Below are positions 26,301 to 32,573 of a stretch of 38,571 bases of DNA, one piece after another. Each line of letters begins with the position of its first letter. Position 1 is the stretch's first letter. The DNA is from an uncultured Prevotellaceae bacterium (GTDB taxonomy: Bacteria; Bacteroidota; Bacteroidia; Bacteroidales; Bacteroidaceae), in contig OMWI01000032.1 of the NCBI GenBank assembly GCA_900314715.1, positions 1 to 38,571 on the forward strand, written 5' to 3'. Both the position numbers and the translations under genes were made by a program. A model generated the notes under the pieces. It was not told the origin of the DNA. It worked only from the letters and a program-made list of their open reading frames with translations, and did no database searches.

Positions 26301-27546
26301 CAGTAGTCTCTACCTCTTCTACGAGGATCAGTCGCTTAATTCTGCAGGTGGCTACACAGACTACAACCACTATCCTCTGAACTTCCTCGAGATCACTCGC
26401 GAACAACTTGAGAGCCTTATCCCAACCCTGAATGACTATTCTGTGCCTGATTTCTTGGATTCAAAGGATGTGAAGATTGTCAATGGTTTGACTGGCGAAG
26501 CAAATAACGGTTCATGGAACGGCCTTACTTGGACATCTAATGCAGCTAGTGGAGTTGCTGGACTGAAGATGACGCTGAGTGATGGTTCTTATAATAAATT
26601 CTCTAATTATAACTCCCGATACAATTTGGCTTACCATCCTGCTGCAGCCAACACCAATTCTACGCTGACGCTGACGGCTCCCGAGGGTTATGTCATCACA
26701 GGCTACTCAGTACAGACGGGTGTTTATCAAGGTCAAACTTACACGTTGACTCCTGAGAATGGTACGGCAATTACGCCTGCTAACCTTGGCAACGAATACA
26801 CTCCGCTTACGGTCTCGGGCTTGAATACAACTTCTACGACGATTACAATCACCACTACAGATGCTTCCAAGTGGCTGTCTTTGGCCAACTTTACCGTCAC
26901 TCTCGCCAAACCACTTGCGTTGAATGTTGTCGGAGAAAAGTCGTATGCAACGCTCTATGTGCCATTCGACGTTCAGACAGATGCGGACACAAAAGCATAT
27001 TTCATTAAAGAATTCGATAAGGATGAGGCAAAACTTAGTGAAGTGGCAGGAGGAAAAATACCTGCAAAAACTGCCGTTGTGCTTATTAACGAAAAAGCTT
27101 CTGCCCAAACAACGCTCGAATTGACAAGTGTACTTGACCCAATCGTTTCAGAGGAAGACAACATGCTGAAAGGAACTCTTGTTCCTACCAAACTTGACCT
27201 CAGCAATGAAACCTCGTATTATTCTCTCGGACGTGTGAACGGCAATGTTGGATTCTATAAGTTTAAGTCAGCAGATGGTTCTACAACCATTACGCTTGGT
27301 GCCAATAAAGCTTATATGGACACATCAGTACCGACCATTAATCCTGTTCGAGGATTCAAGATTGGCTTTGCTATTGATGATTCCATTATAAATGATAATG
27401 ATGGATTTGTAGATGGTATCAATGAAGTACGAGCTACGGACGAGAACATCATCTATGACCTAAACGGTTTGCGTGTCAACACGCTCCGCAAAGGAATCTT
27501 CATCGTTAATGGAAAGAAGTTAGTAATTACAGATAATAACCGATAA
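20377..27546 (+). CDS. GH20 hexosaminidase - GH33 sialidase fusion, T9SS-exported
   Basis: This 2389-aa protein joins two enzymes. After a signal peptide (to about residue 22) come the GH20b-type domain (about 28-150) and a GH20 barrel with FHWHLTDNQ (180-188) and the catalytic pair Asp285-Glu286 in HMGADEAG, diagnostic of beta-N-acetylhexosaminidases. A carbohydrate-binding-like region and a helical FIVAR-like module (about 678-755) follow. Ricin-like modules (about 755-1390) and the BNR-associated N-terminal domain (about 1400-1600) precede the GH33 sialidase (about 1605-2015): RIP Arg1641, Asp boxes at 1680-1687, 1832-1839 and 1943-1950, Glu1852. The end carries the T9SS tail (IYDLNGLRVNTLRKGIFIV). 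From about residue 910 on it is a paralogue of the upstream sialidase. One polypeptide could thus remove sialic acid and then GlcNAc/GalNAc. No frameshift or lost motif was seen. Confidence 0.9.
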   Translation: MYRQLLLVCILFFTSVSGIRASEATSLLMPKPHQLTENGTSFDLNRTVSLTDPTSSSLLASLFTTGNGSATVTVNIVDASTLGTFDYTLAGFDNEGYKLVVTDNAITITAATKTGVIRAAQTLMQLKAATNGASIPGVNITDYPAFKLRGFMHDVGRSFISFDELKKEINLLSRFKVNVFHWHLTDNQGFRFESKVYPQLNQAANMTRFAGNYYTQAQCTELEAYAAERGVIVIPEIDMPGHSTAFTNAMGYTMSSTQGKEALKVLLRELADAFPLAPYIHMGADEAGTTAEFVNEMSQYIKETLGRKCIVWNPISGVTISKSNLPYIDMTEMWSTSGRKIDGLPNIDCRYNYINHFDVFADLVGIYKSNVYYAQQGSSEVAGAITAIWNDRKTPTETDIISQNGLYAHALATAERGWLGGGNAYIEVGGTTLPNSGSEFEEFSDWERRFLHYKDTWLANEPIPYVKQTNVKWRITQPFPNGGTASTVFPPETATDDVLPDQFTYNGQTYTTSMATGAGIYLRHVWGTTVPAFFSNPTLNTTAYAWTYVYSPTAQTAGALIEFQNYSRSENDKAPDTGNWDRKGSRIWVNDNEVAPPTWTNSGVNINSEVDLGNENFPARNPISINLREGWNKILLKLPYVNASNIRLNKWMFTFVLTDASGRHALDNITYSPIQSFDANAENVVAKISEIKTFINSVCNDKVGYYSTSAAATLNDKVAEVEATLQSTLTAAEREAQVAELQSAFEAFKNSLSSQVINQPIATTMGETHYYTLCTPLRGSRYATSSNAGGELAGVTTVTAASCWKFVSRTDSTWDMINALDGSFVSPNSANNTVLKTQTTQPTAGWTISKADATGYVIITSGSCQFNQTNIGSSAISGGYKVYNWGSGTTLTDTGCKYVIEEIAEDDIPFPLSSAALDELNNYDINVSSTAATSLTTGQWYVMRNVGRNGYLYEKTGDHKLYTQATKPSGNASNNAQSLVRLVDDGNGKYYLQTGFGNYFNTLIDGNDGSGVGGNNNGTTYQKKAAYTIGNISSGYFYLQDINNVIMDANTVGGTVAGWGTTIPTSNNSNASWQFYSVTLTESIGTAFEVYTINNTNTSRGALIYNPSASEKWVWSSGKSGTFNSTDVNSQWVLYPTGNAGEYYLYNIGAQKFAIPTMGGSYNGYSWMFSHDAVAVKLNEQSDGTYKIFTSTGNICLSVSNNYTGPIINYNDIGAQFTMTKLSGITEAQSQEIEAAVGRLIHNSTPLAAVPTSDGWYAIRIKTGDHADRFVYAPENEVEYQTNRNYPLTFNIPLNIRPAQDDPFFYTRIEKTNNGYSWILPNGKYLRKNSSNYFPTSTSEVINNVNITYSANGMQFAHGGYKAAAYLLSNKYFIGETSGTGGYFDVYPINLTTAGLTAWQMVCSDAPETQIVSCTRSDVHGLTSVYKNGYIFLPSNVTPNSTDFNLDGATEVVVDATNHTVTFTYNPNLAMVEGGVNVAQGWQTAGRNGEVMLLKVTVAPFKAATDVTMNVNLKDGSEANISALTLYEASTNSPEIYSTGSGAPTKTVIANANISGSTATFSIENLSAGTHYYWIGATVKGDATLGAIIDAAVKGITYTCNDNVTNLDLTAVGDPADRGAMIFNAHSYPFLPRDNGSRVYRIPAMVVADDGSIIVAADKRYESYTDIGGGHVIDIVVRRSTDGGKTWSAPITIAKGVGTVDNNRCGYGDPSLVKGKNGKLYCLFAAGNLGYFYGQKHVCMSTSTDNGVTWSSSQSNPPVDLYATGAIQNATGVGAAGGYGLYDYFVTSGKGLYTSDGILMYLIPAQTLTANNYTITDGTYWGAASDDYLFYSTDDGATWYFSPTPMIIGGDEAKVIEMNDGSLFGSIRKGGPRRFNTATYTKNNDGTLSFTYGTQWDNNQLHQDSQNNQDILYYQRETETGKTDVIIHSMTTGQHANLKLYYSTDQGANWTEFLNVQTKGARYVTMERSGTEGNPSSLYLFYEDQSLNSAGGYTDYNHYPLNFLEITREQLESLIPTLNDYSVPDFLDSKDVKIVNGLTGEANNGSWNGLTWTSNAASGVAGLKMTLSDGSYNKFSNYNSRYNLAYHPAAANTNSTLTLTAPEGYVITGYSVQTGVYQGQTYTLTPENGTAITPANLGNEYTPLTVSGLNTTSTTITITTTDASKWLSLANFTVTLAKPLALNVVGEKSYATLYVPFDVQTDADTKAYFIKEFDKDEAKLSEVAGGKIPAKTAVVLINEKASAQTTLELTSVLDPIVSEEDNMLKGTLVPTKLDLSNETSYYSLGRVNGNVGFYKFKSADGSTTITLGANKAYMDTSVPTINPVRGFKIGFAIDDSIINDNDGFVDGINEVRATDENIIYDLNGLRVNTLRKGIFIVNGKKLVITDNNR

Positions 27547-27562
27547 TAGAAAAAGAATGATT

Positions 27563-27748
27563 ATGAAGAAAAGAGATTATATTCAACCAAAAATCAAGGT
27601 GCTTGACATCTGTGGAAGACGCAACATATTAGATGGCATCCCTGTTGGAGGAATGGTGACAAGTGGTGAAAACATCGGCTGGTCTAAACGCAATAATTTA
27701 TTCGACGAGGAAGATCAAGACTTCCACTACGATGTCTGGGAACATTAG
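27563..27748 (+). CDS. Small hypothetical protein of the sialidase operon
   Basis: A 61-aa protein from the ATG at 27563 (MKKRDYIQPKIKVLD). An ATG two codons earlier is possible, but the MKK...YIQP opening is typical of a class of short Bacteroidota proteins whose role is unknown to me. It lacks a hydrophobic signal peptide. The middle is Gly-rich (DGIPVGGMVTSG) and the C-terminus is acidic and aromatic (FDEEDQDFHYDVWEH). It starts 16 bp after the GH20-GH33 stop and is followed 12 bp later by the operon terminator, so it is cotranscribed with both exported enzymes. Function cannot be assigned. Confidence 0.7.
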   Translation: MKKRDYIQPKIKVLDICGRRNILDGIPVGGMVTSGENIGWSKRNNLFDEEDQDFHYDVWEH

Positions 27749-27760
27749 AATAACATCAAA

Positions 27761-27797
27761 AACGTGGCATTATTAGTTTTAATGCCACGTTTTTTTA
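27761..27797 (+). terminator. Terminator of the sialidase operon
   Basis: The 10-bp stem AACGTGGCAT (27761-27770) / ATGCCACGTT (27782-27791) with an 11-nt loop is followed by a T-run to 27797. It closes the 12-kb operon. Confidence 0.9.
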
Positions 27798-27828
27798 ATG
27801 CGAAGGTACTTTTTTCAGATTATTTGCT

Positions 27829-27836
27829 TATCTTTG
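27829..27836 (+). promoter_or_regulatory. -7 box for the second GH3 gene
   Basis: TATCTTTG, 32 bp upstream of the ATG at 27869. No clear TTTG -33 element is seen at 19-21 bp. Its position shows that translation must start at 27869 rather than at the upstream in-frame ATG, which lies inside the preceding terminator. Confidence 0.65.
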
Positions 27837-27868
27837 CGAAATATAATAAACATATTCAACATAAAACC

Positions 27869-30205
27869 ATGAAACGAACATTCATTACTATTGTTTTTGC
27901 CTCAGTTGCAATCAGTATGTCAGCACAAAGTGCTATCAAACCTGCCATTCCTCGTGATGCGGCAATTGAAAAGAAGATAGAAAAGACACTCTCTAAAATG
28001 ACCCTTGATGATAAAGTTGGTCAGATGCTTGAACTGAATCTTGACATCATGGGTAAGATGGTGCCAAGCGATAACAAAATGATCTGGCAAATGAACGAAA
28101 CGATGGTTGACACTTGTATCTCCAAATACAAAATCGGTTCTATCCTGAATGCACCAGGTACTCGTGCGGCCACCGTTGAACAATGGCAAGAGTGGATTGG
28201 ATTGATTCAGAAGAAGTCGATGAAATACATTGGTATTCCCGACATCTACGGACTTGACCATAATCACGGTGTCACATACACACAAGGTGGAACCCTATTT
28301 CCACAACCCATTAATCTTGCCGCCTCGTTCAATACCAAGTTGGCACAAGAAATGGCAGAAGTAACCGCATACGAAAGTCGTGCAGGCAATTGTCCTTGGG
28401 TATATAATCCCGTTCTTGACCTTGGTCGTGATCCTCGTTGGTCACGTATTTGGGAGAGTTTCGGTGAAGATGCCATTGTTAATGCCCGTATGGCGGAAGC
28501 AGAGATACGCGGTTATCAAGGCAACGACCCCAATCACTTAGGTAAATACAATGTGGCAACGAGCGTAAAACACTATTTCGCATACGGTGCTCCATTCAGT
28601 GGCAAGGACAGAACACCTGCATACGTTAGTCCACAAATGTTGCGCGAGAAATATTTCGAACCATTCAAGGCAGCCATTCAAGCAGGTGCACTTACCATTA
28701 TGGTCAACTCAGGAAGTATCAACGGAGTGCCCGTTCATGCAAGTTATGAATATCTGACTAAATGGTTGAAGCAAGACCTCAATTGGGATGGAATGATTAT
28801 TACCGACTGGGCTGACATCAACAACCTTTTCACTCGTGAGAAAGTGGCAAAAGACAAGAAAGATGCCATTCGTATTGCCATCAATGCTGGTATTGACATG
28901 AGTATGGACCCCTATAGTGTTGACTTCTGCATTTTGTTGAAAGAACTCGTGAATGAAGGTAAGGTGAGCATGGAACGCATTGATGATGCCGTTCGCCGTA
29001 TCCTTCGTGTGAAATATCGCTTAGGACTCTTCGAACAACCCAATACTGGTGGTAAAGACTATGCTAAGTTTGGTAGTGAAGAGTTTGCCTTGAAAGCCTT
29101 ACATGCTGCTGAAGAAGCAGAGGTGTTGTTGAAAAACGAAGGAAACATCCTGCCTTTGGCAAAGGGAAAGAAGATTTTGCTCACAGGTCCTAATGCTAAC
29201 CAAATGCGTTGTCTCAATGGTGGATGGAGTTATACTTGGCAAGGTTCACGTGCAGAAGACTTAGCCGAAAAATACAACACCATCTATGAAGCCCTTTGCA
29301 ATAAATACGGGAAAGAGAATATCATCTTGGAACAAGGCGTTACATATAATGAAAATGGAGCCTATTACGAAGAGAACACACCACAAATCGACAAGGCTGT
29401 TCAAGCCGCCGCACAAGCAGATGTTATAATTGCTTGCATTGGTGAGAATAGTTATTGCGAAACGCCAGGAAACCTGACCGACCTTTGGTTATCTGTTAAC
29501 CAACGCAATTTAGTGAAAGAGTTGGCAAAGACAGGCAAACCCATCGTTATGGTATTGAATGAAGGTCGTCCTCGACTGATTGCCGATATTGAACCATTGG
29601 CAAAAGCCATCATAGACATCTTCCTTCCAGGCAATTACGGTGCTGATGCTTTGGCTAATCTCTTGGCTGGCGATGCAAACTTCTCTGCAAAGATGCCATA
29701 TACCTATCCACGCGAAATCAACTCACTTGCCAACTATGACTATAAGGTAAGTGAAGAAGTAGGGACAATGGCTGGTGCTTACAACTATGACGCAAAAGTT
29801 TCCTTGCAATGGCCATTCGGATATGGATTAAGTTATACAACATTTGATTATAGCAATCTACGCGTTGATAAGACCACATTCAATGCCGATGACATCATCA
29901 CGGTATCGGTAGACGTAACGAATACGGGAAGCGTTTCAGGAAAAGAACCCGTACTTCTCTATTCAAGTGATTTAATTGCTTCAATGGTGCCCGACAATAA
30001 GCGTTTGCGCCAATTCACAAAGGTTTCACTCGAACCAGGTGAAAAGAAAACCGTTACGTTCCAATTACCAACAAAAGATTTGGCATTCGTTGGTGCAGAT
30101 GGTAGATGGACGTTGGAAGAAGGTGATTTCATCTTAAAGATTGGAAAACTTACGCAAAAAATTCAATGCAACCAAACAAAGATTTGGGATACACCTAACA
30201 TCTAA
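27869..30205 (+). CDS. Glycoside hydrolase family 3 (beta-glucosidase-like)
   Basis: This 778-aa protein has a signal peptide ([20 protein letters not shown]). The reading frame is open 35 codons further upstream, but that extension falls in the terminator and promoter of the neighbours. The GH3 barrel shows [19 protein letters not shown], a SVKHYFAYG motif and nucleophile Asp313 in IITDWAD. The alpha/beta-sandwich and a fibronectin-III-like C-terminal domain (after [11 protein letters not shown]) complete the family layout. The sequence class ([13 protein letters not shown]) is that of the ExoI-like beta-glucosidases acting on beta-glucans or xyloglucan oligosaccharides. It is only distantly similar to the GH3 at 7944-10250, so it is not a recent copy. 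A strong hairpin terminator follows directly, so it is probably transcribed alone. Confidence 0.92.
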   Translation: MKRTFITIVFASVAISMSAQSAIKPAIPRDAAIEKKIEKTLSKMTLDDKVGQMLELNLDIMGKMVPSDNKMIWQMNETMVDTCISKYKIGSILNAPGTRAATVEQWQEWIGLIQKKSMKYIGIPDIYGLDHNHGVTYTQGGTLFPQPINLAASFNTKLAQEMAEVTAYESRAGNCPWVYNPVLDLGRDPRWSRIWESFGEDAIVNARMAEAEIRGYQGNDPNHLGKYNVATSVKHYFAYGAPFSGKDRTPAYVSPQMLREKYFEPFKAAIQAGALTIMVNSGSINGVPVHASYEYLTKWLKQDLNWDGMIITDWADINNLFTREKVAKDKKDAIRIAINAGIDMSMDPYSVDFCILLKELVNEGKVSMERIDDAVRRILRVKYRLGLFEQPNTGGKDYAKFGSEEFALKALHAAEEAEVLLKNEGNILPLAKGKKILLTGPNANQMRCLNGGWSYTWQGSRAEDLAEKYNTIYEALCNKYGKENIILEQGVTYNENGAYYEENTPQIDKAVQAAAQADVIIACIGENSYCETPGNLTDLWLSVNQRNLVKELAKTGKPIVMVLNEGRPRLIADIEPLAKAIIDIFLPGNYGADALANLLAGDANFSAKMPYTYPREINSLANYDYKVSEEVGTMAGAYNYDAKVSLQWPFGYGLSYTTFDYSNLRVDKTTFNADDIITVSVDVTNTGSVSGKEPVLLYSSDLIASMVPDNKRLRQFTKVSLEPGEKKTVTFQLPTKDLAFVGADGRWTLEEGDFILKIGKLTQKIQCNQTKIWDTPNI

Positions 30206-30214
30206 CTCACAACT

Positions 30215-30255
30215 AAGGAGTTTTGAAGTCTTGTAAAACTTCAAAACTCCTTTCA
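30215..30255. terminator. Rho-independent terminator after GH3
   Basis: A perfect 15-bp stem AAGGAGTTTTGAAGT (30215-30229) / ACTTCAAAACTCCTT (30238-30252) with an 8-nt loop and a short T-run. Confidence 0.85.
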
Positions 30256-30284
30256 TCAAAAACCATTACTTAAAGAACAATCAA

Positions 30285-31235
30285 ATGAAAATCGTAATAC
30301 TTGATGGCTATACGGCCAACCCGGGCGACCTATCTTGGAAAGCTTTGGAAGAGGTGGGGGAAGTAACCATTTATGAACGCACTTCTCCCCAAGACGTCAT
30401 TGCACGTGCCAAAGATGCAGACATTGTCTTAACCAATAAGGTTTGTTTCGGCAAAGAAGAATTGGCCCAATTGCCACATCTTAAATATATCGGTGTAACA
30501 GGTACGGGATATAATGTGATAGACGTTAATGCCGCACACGAGCGTGGAATCATTGTAACTAATGTCCCTGCATATAGCACCGATAGCGTAGCGCAAATGG
30601 TATTTGCCCATTTATTGACCGTAACCAATCGCGTAGAGCACTATTCCATACAAAACAGAAACGGGAAATGGAGCAATTGTGCCGACTTCAGTTATAGCGA
30701 CACTCCCCTAACTGAAATCGCGGGGAAAACAATTGGCATTCTTGGATTAGGCAATATCGGTCAAAGAGTGGCGACCATTGCCCTTGCATTTGGAATGAAA
30801 GTTCTTGCAATGACCAGCAAGCCTGCTTCTTCCCTTATGGAAGGAATCACGAAAGTGGAATTTGAAGACCTTCTAACGCAAAGCGACATTCTAACCTTGC
30901 ATTGTCCTCTCACTCCCGAAACCCACCACATCATCAATGCCGATTCACTACAAATGATGAAACCGTCGGCTATCCTAATCAATACAGGACGTGGACCTCT
31001 CATTGACGAACAAGCAGTAGCAAATGCACTAAATACCAATCGTCTCTTAGCTTATTGTACTGACGTTATGGGAAACGAACCACCCTCTATCAAAAATCCC
31101 CTACTCCAATGTCCCAACGCATATATTACGCCACATATAGCATGGGCAACACGCGAAGCACGTATTAGATTATTAGATATAGTGATTGATAACGTGAAAG
31201 CATTCGTTTCTGGGAAGCCAGTGAATGTAGTTTAG
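30285..31235 (+). CDS. D-2-hydroxyacid dehydrogenase (hydroxypyruvate/glycerate reductase-like)
   Basis: This 316-aa cytoplasmic protein is a full-length member of the D-isomer 2-hydroxyacid dehydrogenase family. It has the Rossmann motif GILGLGNIGQ (151-160) and the catalytic set Arg236 (NTGRG), Glu265 (NEPP) and His284 (TPHIAW). The substrate-binding N-terminal part contains GVTGTGYNVIDVNAA. Closest by pattern are glycerate dehydrogenases/hydroxypyruvate reductases, which interconvert hydroxypyruvate and D-glycerate. At the end of the second Rossmann strand (KVLAMTSKP, about 172-180) the acidic residue typical of NAD-specific members is absent and Thr-Ser-Lys follows, hinting at NADPH use. 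It stands alone between a terminator and an unrelated gene. Confidence 0.85.
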   Translation: MKIVILDGYTANPGDLSWKALEEVGEVTIYERTSPQDVIARAKDADIVLTNKVCFGKEELAQLPHLKYIGVTGTGYNVIDVNAAHERGIIVTNVPAYSTDSVAQMVFAHLLTVTNRVEHYSIQNRNGKWSNCADFSYSDTPLTEIAGKTIGILGLGNIGQRVATIALAFGMKVLAMTSKPASSLMEGITKVEFEDLLTQSDILTLHCPLTPETHHIINADSLQMMKPSAILINTGRGPLIDEQAVANALNTNRLLAYCTDVMGNEPPSIKNPLLQCPNAYITPHIAWATREARIRLLDIVIDNVKAFVSGKPVNVV

Positions 31236-31412
31236 AGAGTTTCTTTCGCAAGCTCTGCTTGTGAAAGTGAGAATGCGATGCTATAATTATTGACAATTAA
31301 ATGATAATAATTGCTTCTGGCCAATTTTTTTTCATAAATCACCGATTATTTCCCATGATTTTTGTATTTTGCATCATAATTATACTATTATTCATTTTTA
31401 AATTTATAGAAT

Positions 31413-32033
31413 ATGAAAAAATTAATGTTACTTGCCGTCATGATGATTACAACGATGGCAACTCGCGCTCAAGTAAGTGAAGGTACACTAACTGTAATGC
31501 CTAAAGTAGGATTTAACTACTCTGACGTTTCTGGTGCCGGTAAAATTATAGACAACAAAGGAGGATTTGCTGCTGGTGCTGAAGTAGAATACAGAATAAA
31601 CACTTGGTTAGGACTCAGTGGAGGTTTGATGTATGAACAACAAGGTTTCAAGCACAAAGATTCTGGCAACATATTGAAAACCGAATACATCAATATTCCT
31701 ATCTTAGCCAGGTTTTACGTATGGAAAGGCTTGGCTCTCAGCACAGGTCTTCAACCAGGATTCCTCACAAAAGCAAAATTTGGTAATTCTGAGGAAATTA
31801 ACGTAAAGAGTGACATCAACAAATTCGACTTGGCGTTACCTGTAGCCATTTCCTACGACTTTCCTTTCGGTCTGAACATTGAGTTAAAATATTACGACGG
31901 TATCGTAGATGTGATTAAGGATAAAGCAGGCAATACTTTTGGTATATCATCAACGACCAGCAGATGGTATGAAGAAAAGAACAAGAACCGTACCCTGCAA
32001 CTTTCTATCGGTTACAAATTTGCCGTTAAATAA
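31413..32033 (+). CDS. Small outer-membrane beta-barrel protein (PorT-like family)
   Basis: This 206-aa protein has a signal peptide (MKKLMLLAVMMITTMATRAQ) and alternating hydrophobic/polar strands throughout, for example GVEYR-type strands, LGLSGGLMYEQQGF and LALSTGLQPGFL, ending in a C-terminal strand TLQLSIGYKFAVK. This fits the small eight-stranded outer-membrane barrel family (OMP_b-brl) abundant in Bacteroidota. No specific role is known. A TATTTTG sequence at 31365-31371, about 42 bp before the ATG, resembles a -7 box but is one base short of the consensus. A perfect 18-bp inverted repeat follows the gene. Confidence 0.85.
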   Translation: MKKLMLLAVMMITTMATRAQVSEGTLTVMPKVGFNYSDVSGAGKIIDNKGGFAAGAEVEYRINTWLGLSGGLMYEQQGFKHKDSGNILKTEYINIPILARFYVWKGLALSTGLQPGFLTKAKFGNSEEINVKSDINKFDLALPVAISYDFPFGLNIELKYYDGIVDVIKDKAGNTFGISSTTSRWYEEKNKNRTLQLSIGYKFAVK

Positions 32034-32043
32034 AATGAAGGTG

Positions 32044-32085
32044 GAATGATGAATTACGAAGGAAATACTTCGTAATTCATCATTC
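32044..32085. terminator. Perfect 18-bp inverted repeat after the OMP gene
   Basis: GAATGATGAATTACGAAG (32044-32061) pairs perfectly with 32068-32085 around a 6-nt loop, 11 bp after the stop codon. There is no long T-run, so it may stabilise the 3' end of the mRNA or act as a weak terminator. Confidence 0.6.
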
Positions 32086-32467
32086 ATACATCAAACATCC
32101 TTACAAAGTTTTGTCTGGATTTTCTCGCATTCCAGAAAAAGAAAAGCGGAATAATGCGTTCAAACGAATGAAATGATTCGTTTTTCAGACAAATATAATG
32201 AGTTACGATTGCTAACATATAGAGTTACGGTCGTAACTCATTACTTTATGAGGGCTAAAACTATGCTTTACGAATGCCAAAATACTGCTTTTTTCGATGA
32301 AAAATAGGGTCTTATTTCTTCTTTATTAATGGTACAAAATTACAATTCTTTGATAGTCAACAAATTATTATCATACCGCTATTTTTCGTTATTTCGCACC
32401 ACTTCTAAATTATTTTGAAAAAACGGCTGGAATTTGAGGCAAAATTACGAAATTGCTTGACAACAAA

Positions 32468-32499
32468 TTTGGATAATGAAAAAAATAGCATTATCTTTG
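32468..32499 (+). promoter_or_regulatory. Bacteroidota promoter for the GH2 gene
   Basis: TTTG (32468-32471), 20 bp, then TATCTTTG (32492-32499) is a full consensus match. Transcription should begin near 32506, giving a leader of about 68 nt. This rules out an in-frame ATG at 32415 and fixes the GH2 start at 32574. Confidence 0.85.
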
Positions 32500-32573
32500 C
32501 AAGGAGAATGACGAATTCTCATCATAGTAACCATAACGACAAACATACAAATCATATCATAACACAAAATAAC

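Larger units (their letters stand above)
32034..32573. other. Hairpin-rich intergenic region upstream of GH2
   Basis: This 540-bp stretch has no credible gene. It contains the 18-bp inverted repeat at 32044-32085, TTTGTCTG/CAGACAAA arms at 32110-32117 and 32186-32193, an inner hairpin AAACGAAT/ATTCGTTT (32162-32183), a 13-bp perfect inverted repeat TAATGAGTTACGA at 32196-32208/32231-32243 with a third GAGTTACG copy between, and then the GH2 promoter at 32468-32499. The part at about 32250-32460 is AT-rich without obvious features. Confidence 0.6.

Noticed and set aside
27563-27748. Double-glycine leader (PVGG) of a bacteriocin or RiPP precursor
   Set aside because: The hydrophobic and acidic positions before the GG do not fit the leader consensus, and no peptidase-transporter or modifying enzyme lies nearby.
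27764-27868. Longer N-terminus for the second GH3
   Set aside because: The upstream ATG lies inside the terminator hairpin and before the TATCTTTG box; the signal peptide begins at 27869.
32415-32573. Longer N-terminus for the GH2 enzyme
   Set aside because: The in-frame extension spans the consensus promoter and would place the signal peptide 53 residues inside the protein.
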